The translations under genes and the position numbers were made by a program. The notes under the pieces are model-generated. The model did no database searches and was not told the origin of the DNA. It saw only the letters and a program-made list of their open reading frames with translations. Source: Clostridia bacterium (GTDB taxonomy: Bacteria; Bacillota; Clostridia; Oscillospirales; Butyricicoccaceae). From it: a DNA stretch of 12,196 nt. The stretch's first letter is position 1. Every line of letters starts with the position of its first letter. The stretch is taken from positions 1-12,196 of the forward strand of contig JAFYNW010000359.1 of NCBI GenBank assembly GCA_017547995.1, in the 5' to 3' direction. Below, one piece after another: positions 1-5,617 of this stretch.

Positions 1-1
1 C

Positions 2-229
2 CCTTGCCATAAGGTGAATGACGACGAAGAATTCAACTGTCTTTTCTGCTATTGCCCACTCTATGCCCTCGGCGATAAGTGCGGCGGCAATTTCGTATAT
101 ATCGAAGGTATGTGCAAGGACTGCTCCAACTGCCTCATCCCACACAGCAAAAACGGCTATGAATATATCACGGGCAAATACCCTGAAATCATGGACCTTG
201 CTATGAAGAATCAGGACAAGAAGGAATAG
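2..229 (+). CDS. Cysteine-rich small metal-binding protein, 5' end missing
   Basis: This is the C-terminal part of a small cysteine-rich protein. A GTG at 14 could serve as a start, but the same frame stays open to base 2 and reads PCHKV before it. Together with the following NCLFCYCPLY this gives the layout of the cysteine-rich small domain family (Pfam PF04071, from memory), so the true start is probably upstream of the window. Eight cysteines are visible: one in PCH, three in NCLFCYC, one in DKCGG, and three in MCKDCSNC, followed by a PH pair. That pattern implies zinc or another metal, but the cellular role is not known to me. It ends in TAG, and the promoter of the next transcription unit begins six bases later. 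The family call is fairly secure; the function is open. Confidence 0.75.
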   Translation, partial: PCHKVNDDEEFNCLFCYCPLYALGDKCGGNFVYIEGMCKDCSNCLIPHSKNGYEYITGKYPEIMDLAMKNQDKKE

Positions 230-234
230 CCCAT

Positions 235-263
235 TTGACAATTACTGTAAAGTATGATATCAT
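235..263 (+). promoter_or_regulatory. Sigma-A-type promoter of the CNNM transporter unit
   Basis: There is a perfect -35 TTGACA (235-240), a 17-base spacer, and -10 TATCAT (258-263). The -10 is the right half of the palindrome ATGATATCAT (254-263), which lies inside a wider imperfect dyad (AAGTAT at 250-255, ATACTT at 264-269). This could be an operator, but AT-rich promoters often show such symmetry. Transcription should start near 270, leaving a leader of about 155 nt. Confidence 0.7.
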
Positions 264-284
264 ATACTTCACAACGCAAGAAAG

Positions 285-353
285 GTATTATTAAACTTAA
301 AAATGGACGAAGACGCGGCGTGTAATGCCAACATCACATCCAAGTTAATATAC
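285..353 (+). promoter_or_regulatory. Structured leader RNA, candidate cis-regulator
   Basis: The leader can close an 11-bp helix (285-297 with 343-353, two single-base bulges). It is followed by a six-base bulge (298-303), a TGGA/TCCA helix (304-307 with 339-342), and an inner GGCG/TGCC hairpin (317-320 with 326-329). A strong terminator follows two bases after the outer helix. This layout is typical of an aptamer plus expression platform, but I do not recognise it as a known riboswitch class. The same stretch also holds a 21-codon reading frame (303-368), so a translated leader is the alternative. The helices were paired by eye. Confidence 0.4.
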
Positions 354-368
354 AGGTATACTCTGTAA
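303..368 (+). CDS. Possible 21-aa leader peptide
   Basis: ATG at 303 opens a 21-codon frame starting M-D-E-D and ending TAA at 366-368. The stop codon falls exactly in the six-base loop of the leader terminator. The only upstream purine-rich site is GAAAGG (280-285), 17 bases from the ATG, which is further than normal, so initiation is doubtful. A frame this short can arise by chance. It is listed because its position relative to the terminator would make its translation matter for read-through into the transporter gene. Confidence 0.25.
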   Translation: MDEDAACNANITSKLIYRYTL

Positions 369-395
369 GCGCAGGGTATGCCTTTTTGTGTTTTT
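355..395 (+). terminator. Leader intrinsic terminator (attenuator)
   Basis: An 11-bp uninterrupted stem (355-365 with 372-382, two G-U pairs) with loop TAAGCG is followed by TTTTTGTGTTTTT. It lies between the promoter and the transporter start at 428, so it can cut short the transcript before the gene. Confidence 0.8.
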
Positions 396-427
396 ATAAA
401 AGATTTTTTGATTAAAAGGAGTAAAAT

Positions 428-1666
428 ATGCTTTCCGACAGTACAGGCCTGATAATTCTTTTAGGCTGCCTTATTGCCACTTCCGCCTTCTTTTCCGCAA
501 CGGAAACGGCATTCTCATCAGTAAACAAAATCCGTCTTAAAAATATGGCCCAGATGGGAGACAAGCGTGCCCGTCTGACCCTGAATCTTGCCGAGGACTA
601 CGATAATCTCTTGTCTACAATCCTCATCGGCAACAATATCGTAAACATCGCGTCCTCATCTCTTGCCACAGTGCTTTTCGTAGGCTTCTACGGTGATGCA
701 GGTATTGCCATTTCCACAGCGGTCATGACAGTCCTCGTCCTCATTTTCGGTGAAATCACGCCGAAGAGCATTGCCAAGGAAATGCCTGAAAAGTTTGCGA
801 TGTTTTCTGCGCCGTTTGTCAAGACTCTTATGATTGTCCTTGCGATTTTCAACTGGATTTTCGCGCAGTGGAAGAAACTCATCTCCCGCTTCATCAAGGT
901 GTCTGACGACAAGGGCATCACGGAAGAGGAGCTTATCACAATCGTTGAGGAAGCAGCCGAGGACGGCGGTATCGACGAGCATGAAAGTGAGCTTATCAAG
1001 AGCGCTATCGACTTCACAGACCTTGAGGTTTCGGGCGTACTTACACCGCGTACAGAGGTTGTGGCTATTGAATTGGGCGAAAGTCTTGAGGAAATCAAGG
1101 AAAAGTTTGCCGAAAGCGGCTATTCCCGCCTTCCTGTATACCGCGAAACTATGGACGACGTCATCGGTGTTGTGCATATCAAGGACTTCTTCAATCTCAA
1201 GGGCGATGATATCATGAGCTGTGTCAAGCCTGTGCTTTATATCACGGATAAAGTGAAGATTTCCAAGCTTCTCCCTTCCCTCAAGGAGCAGAAGTGCCAT
1301 CTTGCAATCGTTACAGACGAATACGGCGGCACAATGGGTATCGTGACTCTCGAGGACGTAATCGAAGAGCTTGTTGGTGAAATCTGGGATGAGCACGATG
1401 ATATCGTACGCGAAATCGAGCAGACAGGGGAAATGACCTACGTTGTCGAAGGCTCGGCAAGCGTGGAAAAGGTGTTCAGAATTTTCGATATGGAAAACAA
1501 TACCGACAGCGCAACTGTCCACGGCTGGGTTACAAGTGAGCTTGAAGACTGGCCGAAGCAGGGTGATAACTTTGAGTTTGAAGACCTTAAGGTTACTATT
1601 CTCGAGGTCGAAGAGCGTATGGCAAAAAAGGTGCAGATTGTCCACGTGCCGAAAAACGAAGAATAA
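428..1666 (+). CDS. CNNM/HlyC-CorC family ion transporter
   Basis: A 412-aa membrane protein of the DUF21 plus CBS-pair plus CorC_HlyC family. The hydrophobic N-terminal CNNM domain covers residues 1-155 and has the family signatures FFSATETA (21-28), IGNNIVNIASS (67-77) and FGEITPKS (107-114). A paired CBS domain spans about 205-330 (LTPRTE 205-210, SRLPVY 233-238, VTDEYGG 295-301). The C-terminal CorC_HlyC transporter-associated domain covers about 335-407. Characterised bacterial members (for example MpfA of Staphylococcus aureus) are linked to magnesium export and tolerance; cobalt has also been proposed for the family. The substrate here is inferred. The start is supported by AAAGGAG (417-423) just upstream. 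It appears to be transcribed alone, with a regulated-looking leader before it and a strong terminator after it. Confidence 0.92.
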   Translation: MLSDSTGLIILLGCLIATSAFFSATETAFSSVNKIRLKNMAQMGDKRARLTLNLAEDYDNLLSTILIGNNIVNIASSSLATVLFVGFYGDAGIAISTAVMTVLVLIFGEITPKSIAKEMPEKFAMFSAPFVKTLMIVLAIFNWIFAQWKKLISRFIKVSDDKGITEEELITIVEEAAEDGGIDEHESELIKSAIDFTDLEVSGVLTPRTEVVAIELGESLEEIKEKFAESGYSRLPVYRETMDDVIGVVHIKDFFNLKGDDIMSCVKPVLYITDKVKISKLLPSLKEQKCHLAIVTDEYGGTMGIVTLEDVIEELVGEIWDEHDDIVREIEQTGEMTYVVEGSASVEKVFRIFDMENNTDSATVHGWVTSELEDWPKQGDNFEFEDLKVTILEVEERMAKKVQIVHVPKNEE

Positions 1667-1670
1667 AAAT

Positions 1671-1698
1671 AAAGACCGTCCACATTGGACGGTCTTTT
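1671..1698 (+). terminator. Intrinsic terminator of the transporter gene
   Basis: An 11-bp perfect stem (1671-1681 with 1687-1697) with loop ACATT and a T-run. The A-rich left side means it may also work on the minus strand for the 51-aa gene that ends at 1707. Confidence 0.9.
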
Positions 1699-1706
1699 CG
1701 TATGTG

Positions 1707-1862
1707 TTAATATAATTTTACTGCGATATAGACGATAAGTGCGACGGCGCACAGTGCAAGGAGGATGAATTGGTGGTTATTCCAGGTAGGGTTTTCCTTG
1801 ATGCGCTTGCCTGTCACCTTGTCATAGGAAGTAGTGTCAAAATCTTGCCCGTTGATAGCCAT
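1707..1862 (-). CDS. Small single-span membrane protein (51 aa)
   Basis: The reverse strand encodes 51 aa from ATG at 1862 to TAA at 1707. The start has AAAGGAG seven bases upstream and sits behind a very good promoter (1910-1938), so it is likely expressed. The first 30 residues are polar and contain YDKVTGKRIKENPTW. Residues 32-47 (FILLALCAVALIVYIA) form one membrane span, followed by a short tail KLY. The TGKRI..NPTW part looks like the cytoplasmic stub of small tail-anchored proteins, but I do not recognise a family. No function is proposed. It converges on the transporter gene and may share its terminator. Confidence 0.75.
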   Translation of the reverse strand: MAINGQDFDTTSYDKVTGKRIKENPTWNNHQFILLALCAVALIVYIAVKLY

Positions 1863-1909
1863 AAACAATCTCCTTTCATACCGTATACAATTTATTATTT
1901 ATTGATTAT

Positions 1910-1938
1910 ATTATAGCACACCATCATAATTTCGTCAA
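1910..1938 (-). promoter_or_regulatory. Promoter of the 51-aa membrane protein gene
   Basis: On the minus strand: -35 TTGACG (1938-1933), a 17-base spacer, and -10 TATAAT (1915-1910) preceded by TGC, which makes an extended -10. This is one of the strongest promoter matches in the window. Confidence 0.75.
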
Positions 1939-1954
1939 TACTTTAACGAAATGC

Positions 1955-2012
1955 TTGCCGGACGGACTGTAGGGGACGGAGCCCTCGACGTCCCGCCGAG
2001 CCCAACGGGAGA
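1955..2012. repeat. GC-rich island, possible dispersed repeat remnant
   Basis: A short GC-rich patch in an AT-rich spacer. It contains the inverted pair GGGACG (1973-1978) and CGTCCC (1989-1994), then a further CCCAACGGGA. The wording (GTAGGGGACGGAGCCCTCG) resembles the short GC-rich palindromic repeats scattered between genes in many gut Bacillota. With one copy in view, repeat status cannot be shown. Confidence 0.3.
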
Positions 2013-2055
2013 CTTAATCAATAGCATCGCAGATATCACTTTGCCACAGGCAAAT

Positions 2056-2084
2056 AAAAAAGCCACCCGTATGGATGGCTTTTT
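2056..2084 (-). terminator. Intrinsic terminator of the 70-aa charged protein gene
   Basis: Read on the minus strand, a GCCA/TGGC stem extended by two inner C-G pairs, with loop 2069-2072, is followed by TTTTTT (2061-2056). The opposite flank is also T-rich on the plus strand, so it may act both ways. Confidence 0.8.
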
Positions 2085-2090
2085 ACGTAA

Positions 2091-2303
2091 TTAGTTTTTC
2101 TTGAAGAGTTTATCTGCGATGGAATTGCCGATTTTCTTGAGGCCGTCTTCAACAGCATCTTCGATAGCGTCTTCAATCGCATTTTCGACCTTGTTTGAAA
2201 TCTTCTTTACGAGCTTGTTGTCCTTGAGAACGTCGTCAAGCACGTCGTCGAGCTTGTCCTTAACAAGATCTTCCACCTTGTCCATGATTTTTTCCTTATC
2301 CAT
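2091..2303 (-). CDS. Small highly charged helical protein (70 aa)
   Basis: A 70-aa protein made almost wholly of K, D, E, V, I, L and A, with repeating patterns such as DDVLDDVLKD and AIEDAIEDAVEDG that predict amphipathic helix. There is no signal peptide and no cysteine. The start is placed at ATG 2303 because AGGAGG (2316-2311) lies seven bases upstream; a TTG two codons earlier would sit too close to it. It has its own promoter and terminator, so it is a single-gene unit. Low complexity makes homology unreliable, and I do not recognise a family. A soluble helical scaffold or stress-type protein is possible but unproven. Confidence 0.7.
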   Translation of the reverse strand: MDKEKIMDKVEDLVKDKLDDVLDDVLKDNKLVKKISNKVENAIEDAIEDAVEDGLKKIGNSIADKLFKKN

Positions 2304-2335
2304 AAACAAACCTCCTGAAACTGTATTACCCTTCT

Positions 2336-2364
2336 ATTATATTGGAAAAGGGCAATATTTGCAA
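2336..2364 (-). promoter_or_regulatory. Promoter of the 70-aa charged protein gene
   Basis: On the minus strand: -35 TTGCAA (2364-2359), a 17-base spacer, and -10 TATAAT (2341-2336). It begins 16 bases past the stop codon of the yitT-like gene. No hairpin terminator is obvious between the two genes, so some read-through is possible. Confidence 0.65.
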
Positions 2365-2379
2365 GTGAAATGTAGGTGT

Positions 2380-3252
2380 TTATTCGCCGAGCTTGTAGTT
2401 TCTGTCGAGAGAGAAGCCTCTGCCGCTTACCTTGTTGATGTGGGAGATAGTGATAAACGCCTTTTCGTCGATGGACTGAACAATCTGGTTTGCATCGTAA
2501 AGTTTTCTGGAAGGAATTACGCAGAGTACGCCTTCCTGCTCAATGCTGTTTTTACCTGTTCTGATTTTGATGAGAGTTGCACCTGCATCAAGCTCGTTGA
2601 GGAATGCGTCCTTGATTTTTTCGAACTCATTGGAGATGATGAAGAGCTGTGTCTGTGCCTGACCGAGCACGTTGACCTTATCAAGAGCAACGGACGTGAG
2701 AATGAGGCAGATGATACCGAAAAGAAGCTGCTCGGAAGAGGAGAAGAGCATCTGCGCCATAATTACCACGAAGTCGACAACGTAGAGAAGCACGGAAACG
2801 GGGAGATGTGTATACTTGTTGATAACAAGAGCGATAACGTCTGTGCCGCCTGTGGAAGCACCGACACGGATTACGATGCCAACGCCGACACCAACGAGAA
2901 TACCGCCGTAAATCATAGCGATGATTGGGTTGTCAGTCATAGTAGGAAGGAATGGGATGCTTTCGCAGATTTTGATGGAAAGCGGATATGCGATTGTGCT
3001 GAGAATTGTGGAAACGGCAAACTTCTTGCCGAGCTGCCACGTACCGAGAAGGAAGAGAATTACGTTGATGGCGAAAACCGTTGTGGAAAGGTCCATGCCT
3101 GTGTAGTGGTTGACGGCAAGTGACATACCTGTCGAGCCGCCGAGGACAACACCCTGTGGTACGATGAATGCAACAACTGCGATAGCAACGATGAAGTTGC
3201 CGACGATAACGCCGAGCACAGTTGTAAGCAGCTTTTTGAGTTTTTTATTCAT
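2380..3252 (-). CDS. YitT-family membrane protein (DUF161 + DUF2179)
   Basis: A 290-aa integral membrane protein. Residues 1-190 are strongly hydrophobic with about five to six spans and carry the glycine-rich family signatures LGGSTGMSL (37-45) and RVGASTGGTDV (129-139). The soluble C-terminal part, about 200-285, matches the DUF2179 domain seen at the end of YitT/YqfU/YpjC proteins. The length is normal for the family. The biochemical function of these proteins is not settled; transport has been suggested. GGAGG lies 11 bases before the ATG at 3252. It is the only gene between its own promoter (3290-3319) and the next unit, and the ribU terminator lies upstream of that promoter. Confidence 0.9.
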   Translation of the reverse strand: MNKKLKKLLTTVLGVIVGNFIVAIAVVAFIVPQGVVLGGSTGMSLAVNHYTGMDLSTTVFAINVILFLLGTWQLGKKFAVSTILSTIAYPLSIKICESIPFLPTMTDNPIIAMIYGGILVGVGVGIVIRVGASTGGTDVIALVINKYTHLPVSVLLYVVDFVVIMAQMLFSSSEQLLFGIICLILTSVALDKVNVLGQAQTQLFIISNEFEKIKDAFLNELDAGATLIKIRTGKNSIEQEGVLCVIPSRKLYDANQIVQSIDEKAFITISHINKVSGRGFSLDRNYKLGE

Positions 3253-3289
3253 AATAGATTATACCTCCGCAAAAATGCTTATTACTTTA

Positions 3290-3319
3290 ATTATATCTTA
3301 TATTGCAGGTATAAATCAA
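3290..3319 (-). promoter_or_regulatory. Promoter of the YitT-family gene
   Basis: On the minus strand: -35 TTGATT (3319-3314), an 18-base spacer, and -10 TATAAT (3295-3290). Confidence 0.6.
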
Positions 3320-3343
3320 TAGGGAAAATAAATAAAGTTAGGC

Positions 3344-3376
3344 AAAAAAGAAAAGCACCCTTGTGCAAGAGTGCTT
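3344..3376 (-). terminator. Intrinsic terminator of ribU
   Basis: On the minus strand an AAGCACTC/GGGTGCTT stem (3376-3369 with 3360-3353, one G-U pair, loop 3368-3361) is followed by TTCTTTTTT. It starts eight bases after the ribU stop codon. Confidence 0.85.
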
Positions 3377-3383
3377 ATAATCA

Positions 3384-3965
3384 TTACTGCGCGTTTTTTG
3401 TGATGACAGAGCCTATCTTTCTGTGAAGGATGACTGTCATAAAGCTTACGATGAGGCCCTTTATAATATTGAAAGGCAATACGCCCCATACGATATAGCC
3501 GTTGATGCTTGTGATGTTAGGATTGACGTTCTGACAAAGGCTGATGATAGCTTCAAGCGGCATCATTGTCTTTGAATAGAATGGGATGAGCATATAGCGG
3601 TTTGTAAGCATACCCACGATGACGAGCGAGAAGATTGAGATAACGCTTCCGAGAAATACGCCCTTTCCGCCCGATACCTTTTTCATCACAAGGTAAAGTG
3701 TGACAGCCATAGCGGCAAGCATGATGAAATCGGCAAGCTCACCGACGCCGCCTGTTTTTGTGCTCATAAGGTGGATGAGGTCCTTGATGGCAAGGACGAA
3801 AAGGCCTTGTCTGAGGCCTAATGCCACAACAGCAATGAGAATTACAGCGCCCGAAATGTCAACCTTGAGAAAAGGAGGCATGAGAGGCAGCGGAAATTCG
3901 ATGTACATAAGAATTGTGGCGATTGCGGCAAAGAGAGCCGTGATTGTGATTTTGCGGGTGGTCAT
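3384..3965 (-). CDS. ribU: Riboflavin ECF transporter substrate-binding subunit RibU
   Basis: A 193-aa integral membrane protein with about six hydrophobic spans, the size of ECF-transporter S components. The N-terminus (MTTRKITITALFAAIA) and the segments PFLKVDISG (31-39) and GGVGELADFI (72-81) are typical of RibU. RibU binds riboflavin and works with the shared energising module (EcfA, EcfA', EcfT), which is not in this window. The assignment is secured by the FMN riboswitch directly upstream on the same strand. GGAGG lies eight bases before the ATG at 3965. Import should fall when FMN is plentiful. Confidence 0.93.
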   Translation of the reverse strand: MTTRKITITALFAAIATILMYIEFPLPLMPPFLKVDISGAVILIAVVALGLRQGLFVLAIKDLIHLMSTKTGGVGELADFIMLAAMAVTLYLVMKKVSGGKGVFLGSVISIFSLVIVGMLTNRYMLIPFYSKTMMPLEAIISLCQNVNPNITSINGYIVWGVLPFNIIKGLIVSFMTVILHRKIGSVITKNAQ

Positions 3966-4012
3966 AGTAAAATCCTCCGTGGTTTGATTTTACTGGTAAT
4001 CGGGATTAAAAT

Positions 4013-4036
4013 AAAAAAGCCTCACGTAAAGTGAGG
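4013..4036 (-). terminator. Riboswitch-controlled terminator before ribU
   Basis: On the minus strand CCTCAC/GTGAGG (4036-4031 with 4025-4020, loop 4030-4026) is followed by CTTTTTTATTTT. It lies between the FMN aptamer and the ribU start, as in transcription-terminating FMN riboswitches. A separate hairpin GCGTCA/TGACGC (4074-4069 with 4052-4047) sits between aptamer and terminator and may be part of the switching structure. Confidence 0.8.
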
Positions 4037-4078
4037 GCAATAAAGTGCGTCAGGGTATAGTATATCCATGACGCCCCA

Positions 4079-4180
4079 TCTTCTTTCATCCGGACTATAC
4101 CGTCGGTATCGGAATTTCACCGATTCAGCTTTCGCTCGCGGACTTTACCGCCGGTAGGGAATTGCACCCTGCCCCGAAGA
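4079..4180 (-). ncRNA. FMN riboswitch (RFN element)
   Basis: Read on the minus strand, the segment carries the conserved RFN blocks in order: TTCGGGGCAGGGTG, ATTCCCTACCGGCGGT, AGTCCGCGAGC, ATTCCGATACCGACGGT, AGTCCGGATGAAAGAAGA. The outer helix pairs TCTTC (4180-4176) with GAAGA (4083-4079). The element binds flavin mononucleotide; binding favours the downstream terminator and so lowers ribU expression. This is one of the most secure calls in the window. Confidence 0.97.
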
Positions 4181-4200
4181 CAGTATTGATTTGTAAAATA

Positions 4201-4229
4201 AGTATAGCATCCGCCTTTGTCATTGTCAA
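4201..4229 (-). promoter_or_regulatory. Promoter of the FMN riboswitch-ribU unit
   Basis: On the minus strand: -35 TTGACA (4229-4224), a 17-base spacer, and -10 TATACT (4206-4201) preceded by TGC (extended -10). The start site would fall about 15-20 bases before the aptamer. Confidence 0.75.
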
Positions 4230-4324
4230 GACGGAGAAAAATACAATATAAATGTTTAATTTTTTCAGCATATCCATAATAGACAAAAATAATGGTAAAA
4301 ATATACAAAACAGTGGTTTTTATA

Positions 4325-4353
4325 TTGACATGTCCACTTTATCGTGCAATAAT
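4325..4353 (+). promoter_or_regulatory. Promoter of a short unit with a degraded reading frame
   Basis: There is a -35 TTGACA (4325-4330), a 17-base spacer, and -10 AATAAT (4348-4353). The palindrome GACATGTC (4327-4334) overlaps the -35 and could be an operator. It diverges from the ribU promoter about 95 bases to its left. Confidence 0.55.
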
Positions 4354-4387
4354 ATAGAAAATAAAACTGTGAAAGGACAGCACAAAA

Positions 4388-4493
4388 ATGTCAGCATTCG
4401 TATGTAATTACAGACGATTTAGCCGATTTGCCTGCAGAAACTGGAGGTATTTTTGTGTTGGGCTTAACAGGTAAAGGGATAAACGTATATTGA
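4388..4493 (+). pseudogene. Possible remnant of a DegV-family gene start
   Basis: A promoter and GAAAGGA (4371-4377) lead to an ATG at 4388, but that frame stops after 28 codons. A different frame from 4401 to TGA at 4491 reads VITDDLADLP and then GIFVLGLT. This resembles the N-terminus of DegV fatty-acid-binding proteins (typically VTDSTADLP followed by VLPLT). With one or more small indels after the ATG, the start would read M-S-I-R before VITDD. Only about 30 of the usual 280 or so codons remain before a terminator at 4502, so most of the gene would be lost. The match is short and made from memory; a functional short peptide or small RNA is the alternative. Confidence 0.35.
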
Positions 4494-4501
4494 GTTTATT
4501 T

Positions 4502-4533
4502 ATACCCTATGGCTCGGCCGTAGGGTATTTTTT
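4502..4533 (+). terminator. Strong intrinsic terminator of the short 4.36-4.53 kb unit
   Basis: A 12-bp stem (4502-4513 with 4517-4528, one T-G pair) with loop TCG is followed by TTTTT. With the promoter at 4325 it defines a transcript of roughly 170 nt. Confidence 0.85.
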
Positions 4534-4890
4534 ATTTGCCGGAATATGAAGCCGCAAAATTGCACGGAAAAGCGCAATCCGTCAGGTTTTTCCTGAGTCT
4601 GAGCGGAAAGCTTTTGTCCGATGGCGGTCGGACGAAAATGCTTTTGCCTTTTTCGTGCCGCCTCACTTTCTCAGGGAGAGCACTTGCAGATTATCAGCTC
4701 TTTTTGCAGAAGGTATACAATCCCGTTTGACTCTGTGTGTAATGCGGAAAATACAGACAGGGTGGGGGAAGTTTACACAGCTATAACGGTCAGCTGTGGG
4801 AGGCGTTTTATAACGCGTGAGAGCATCCTATAAAAAATTACCGTTAGGATGGGTAACTCCTGAGCAACGGCGCGCGGCCTTCATTTTTCC
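4534..4890. other. Gene-free region rich in inverted repeats
   Basis: I see no convincing gene here. The two open frames (64 and 70 codons) have no ribosome binding site, odd composition, and overlap each other. Several inverted repeats occur: TCAGG/CCTGA (4582-4586 with 4592-4596); an imperfect arm pair AAGCTTTTGTCCG with CGGACGAAAATGCTT (about 4608-4642); GCGTT/AACGC (4803-4807 with 4812-4816); and CATCCTA/TAGGATG (4824-4830 with 4845-4851). A strong terminator follows at 4895, which hints at a transcript. It could be a degraded gene, a dispersed non-coding repeat, or a structured RNA. Confidence 0.4.
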
Positions 4891-4894
4891 ATAT

Positions 4895-4927
4895 AAAGTG
4901 CAGCCGGGTTGTGCGGCTGCACTTTTT
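4895..4927 (+). terminator. Strong intrinsic terminator, owner unknown
   Basis: A perfect 12-bp stem (4895-4906 with 4914-4925), loop GGTTGTG, and a T-run ending at 4927. There is no recognised gene directly upstream on the plus strand; it precedes the nitroreductase promoter. Confidence 0.85.
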
Positions 4928-4940
4928 CCGTCTGTTTTTA

Positions 4941-4970
4941 TTGCAATGAAAATATTCCTTATGATATAAT
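4941..4970 (+). promoter_or_regulatory. Promoter of the nitroreductase gene
   Basis: There is a -35 TTGCAA (4941-4946), an 18-base spacer, and -10 TATAAT (4965-4970) with TGA just before it (extended -10). Confidence 0.7.
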
Positions 4971-5003
4971 ATAGATATAATAAATCTCAAGGAGGCTACG
5001 TCC

Positions 5004-5510
5004 ATGACAGTTAAAGAAGCTATTGAAAAAAGAAAAAGCATCCGCAAATATCTCGACAAGGATATTCCTGCTGATATTCTCAATGAAGTGCTCGAAGCAG
5101 GCCGTCTTGCTCCATCCGCAAAGAATATGCAGAACTGGGTTTTCATCGCAGTGACGGATAAAGAGCTCCGCCCATTCATGAAGGAAGCCTGCGGCGGACA
5201 GAATTGCATCGGCGAAGCTCCTGCATCCATCGTTGTATGTGCAACTGAGGACAGCGTTATGAATTGCGGTCAGCACCGCTCTACAGTCGATTGCTCAATC
5301 GCCCTTTCCTTTATGATGCTCCGCGCTACAGAGCTCGGTCTCGGCACAGTATGGCTCGGCCACTTCTTTGCAGACAAGGTCAAGGAAGTGCTTAATCTCC
5401 CTGAAAACTTCATTCCAATCGCAGTTACACCAATCGGCTACCCTGCAGAAGAGCCTGCATCCCGCGGCAGAAAACCAATGGAAGAAGTTACACACTTCAA
5501 CAAATACTAA
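5004..5510 (+). CDS. FMN-dependent nitroreductase-family protein
   Basis: A 168-aa protein of the nitroreductase superfamily, which uses FMN and NAD(P)H to reduce nitro compounds, quinones or other small molecules; the true substrate is rarely predictable. Visible family features are the N-terminal KRKSIRKYLDKDIP (8-21, FMN phosphate contacts), LAPSAKNMQNW (35-45), and LGLGTVWLGHF near 111-121. The length fits the short group of about 170 aa. AAGGAGG lies eight bases before the ATG. It sits between its own promoter and a terminator, so it is a single-gene unit, and it converges on prdF. Several cysteines (CGGQNC, MNCGQH, VDCS) are present; no Fe-S motif is evident. Confidence 0.9.
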   Translation: MTVKEAIEKRKSIRKYLDKDIPADILNEVLEAGRLAPSAKNMQNWVFIAVTDKELRPFMKEACGGQNCIGEAPASIVVCATEDSVMNCGQHRSTVDCSIALSFMMLRATELGLGTVWLGHFFADKVKEVLNLPENFIPIAVTPIGYPAEEPASRGRKPMEEVTHFNKY

Positions 5511-5540
5511 TACGTATTGTAATATTGAAATATAAAAATA

Positions 5541-5571
5541 CGGGCAGGAATTATTCCTGTCCGATTTTATT
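5541..5571 (+). terminator. Terminator of the nitroreductase gene, probably bidirectional
   Basis: A 10-bp stem (5541-5550 with 5554-5563, one G-U pair, loop TTA) with ATTTTATT after it. The left flank is A-rich, giving a T-rich tail on the minus strand as well. Confidence 0.85.
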
Positions 5572-5575
5572 GCAC

Positions 5576-5605
5576 AAAAAAGGCCCGTCCGATGACGAGC
5601 CTTTT
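5576..5605 (-). terminator. Intrinsic terminator of prdF
   Basis: On the minus strand GGC and CGTC arms pair (5601-5599 with 5584-5582, and 5597-5594 with 5589-5586, one mismatch, loop 5593-5590) and are followed by TTTTTT. It starts 12 bases after the prdF stop codon. Confidence 0.85.
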
Positions 5606-5617
5606 ATATTTATGTAA

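Noticed and set aside
14..229. GTG at 14 as the true start of the cysteine-rich protein
   Set aside because: The frame remains open to base 2 and reads PCHK, which fits the family, so the gene most likely begins outside the window.
656..1645. 329-codon open frame on the minus strand opposite the CNNM transporter
   Set aside because: It is a mirror of a well-supported gene, has no ribosome binding site, and its product is a cysteine/histidine-rich mixture with no recognisable domain.
2101..3123. 340-codon open frame on the plus strand opposite the YitT-family gene
   Set aside because: It spans the antisense of two supported genes and the gap between them, and the product has no domain.
4117..4308. 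63-codon minus-strand frame
   Set aside because: It lies in the FMN riboswitch and its promoter, both of which explain the sequence better.
4536..4833. Two overlapping plus-strand frames of 64 and 70 codons
   Set aside because: There is no ribosome binding site, and the frames overlap each other among inverted repeats; the region is described as non-coding.
4844..5276. Minus-strand frames of 128 and 105 codons opposite the nitroreductase start
   Set aside because: They are antisense shadows that cross the nitroreductase promoter and terminator region, with no start signals.
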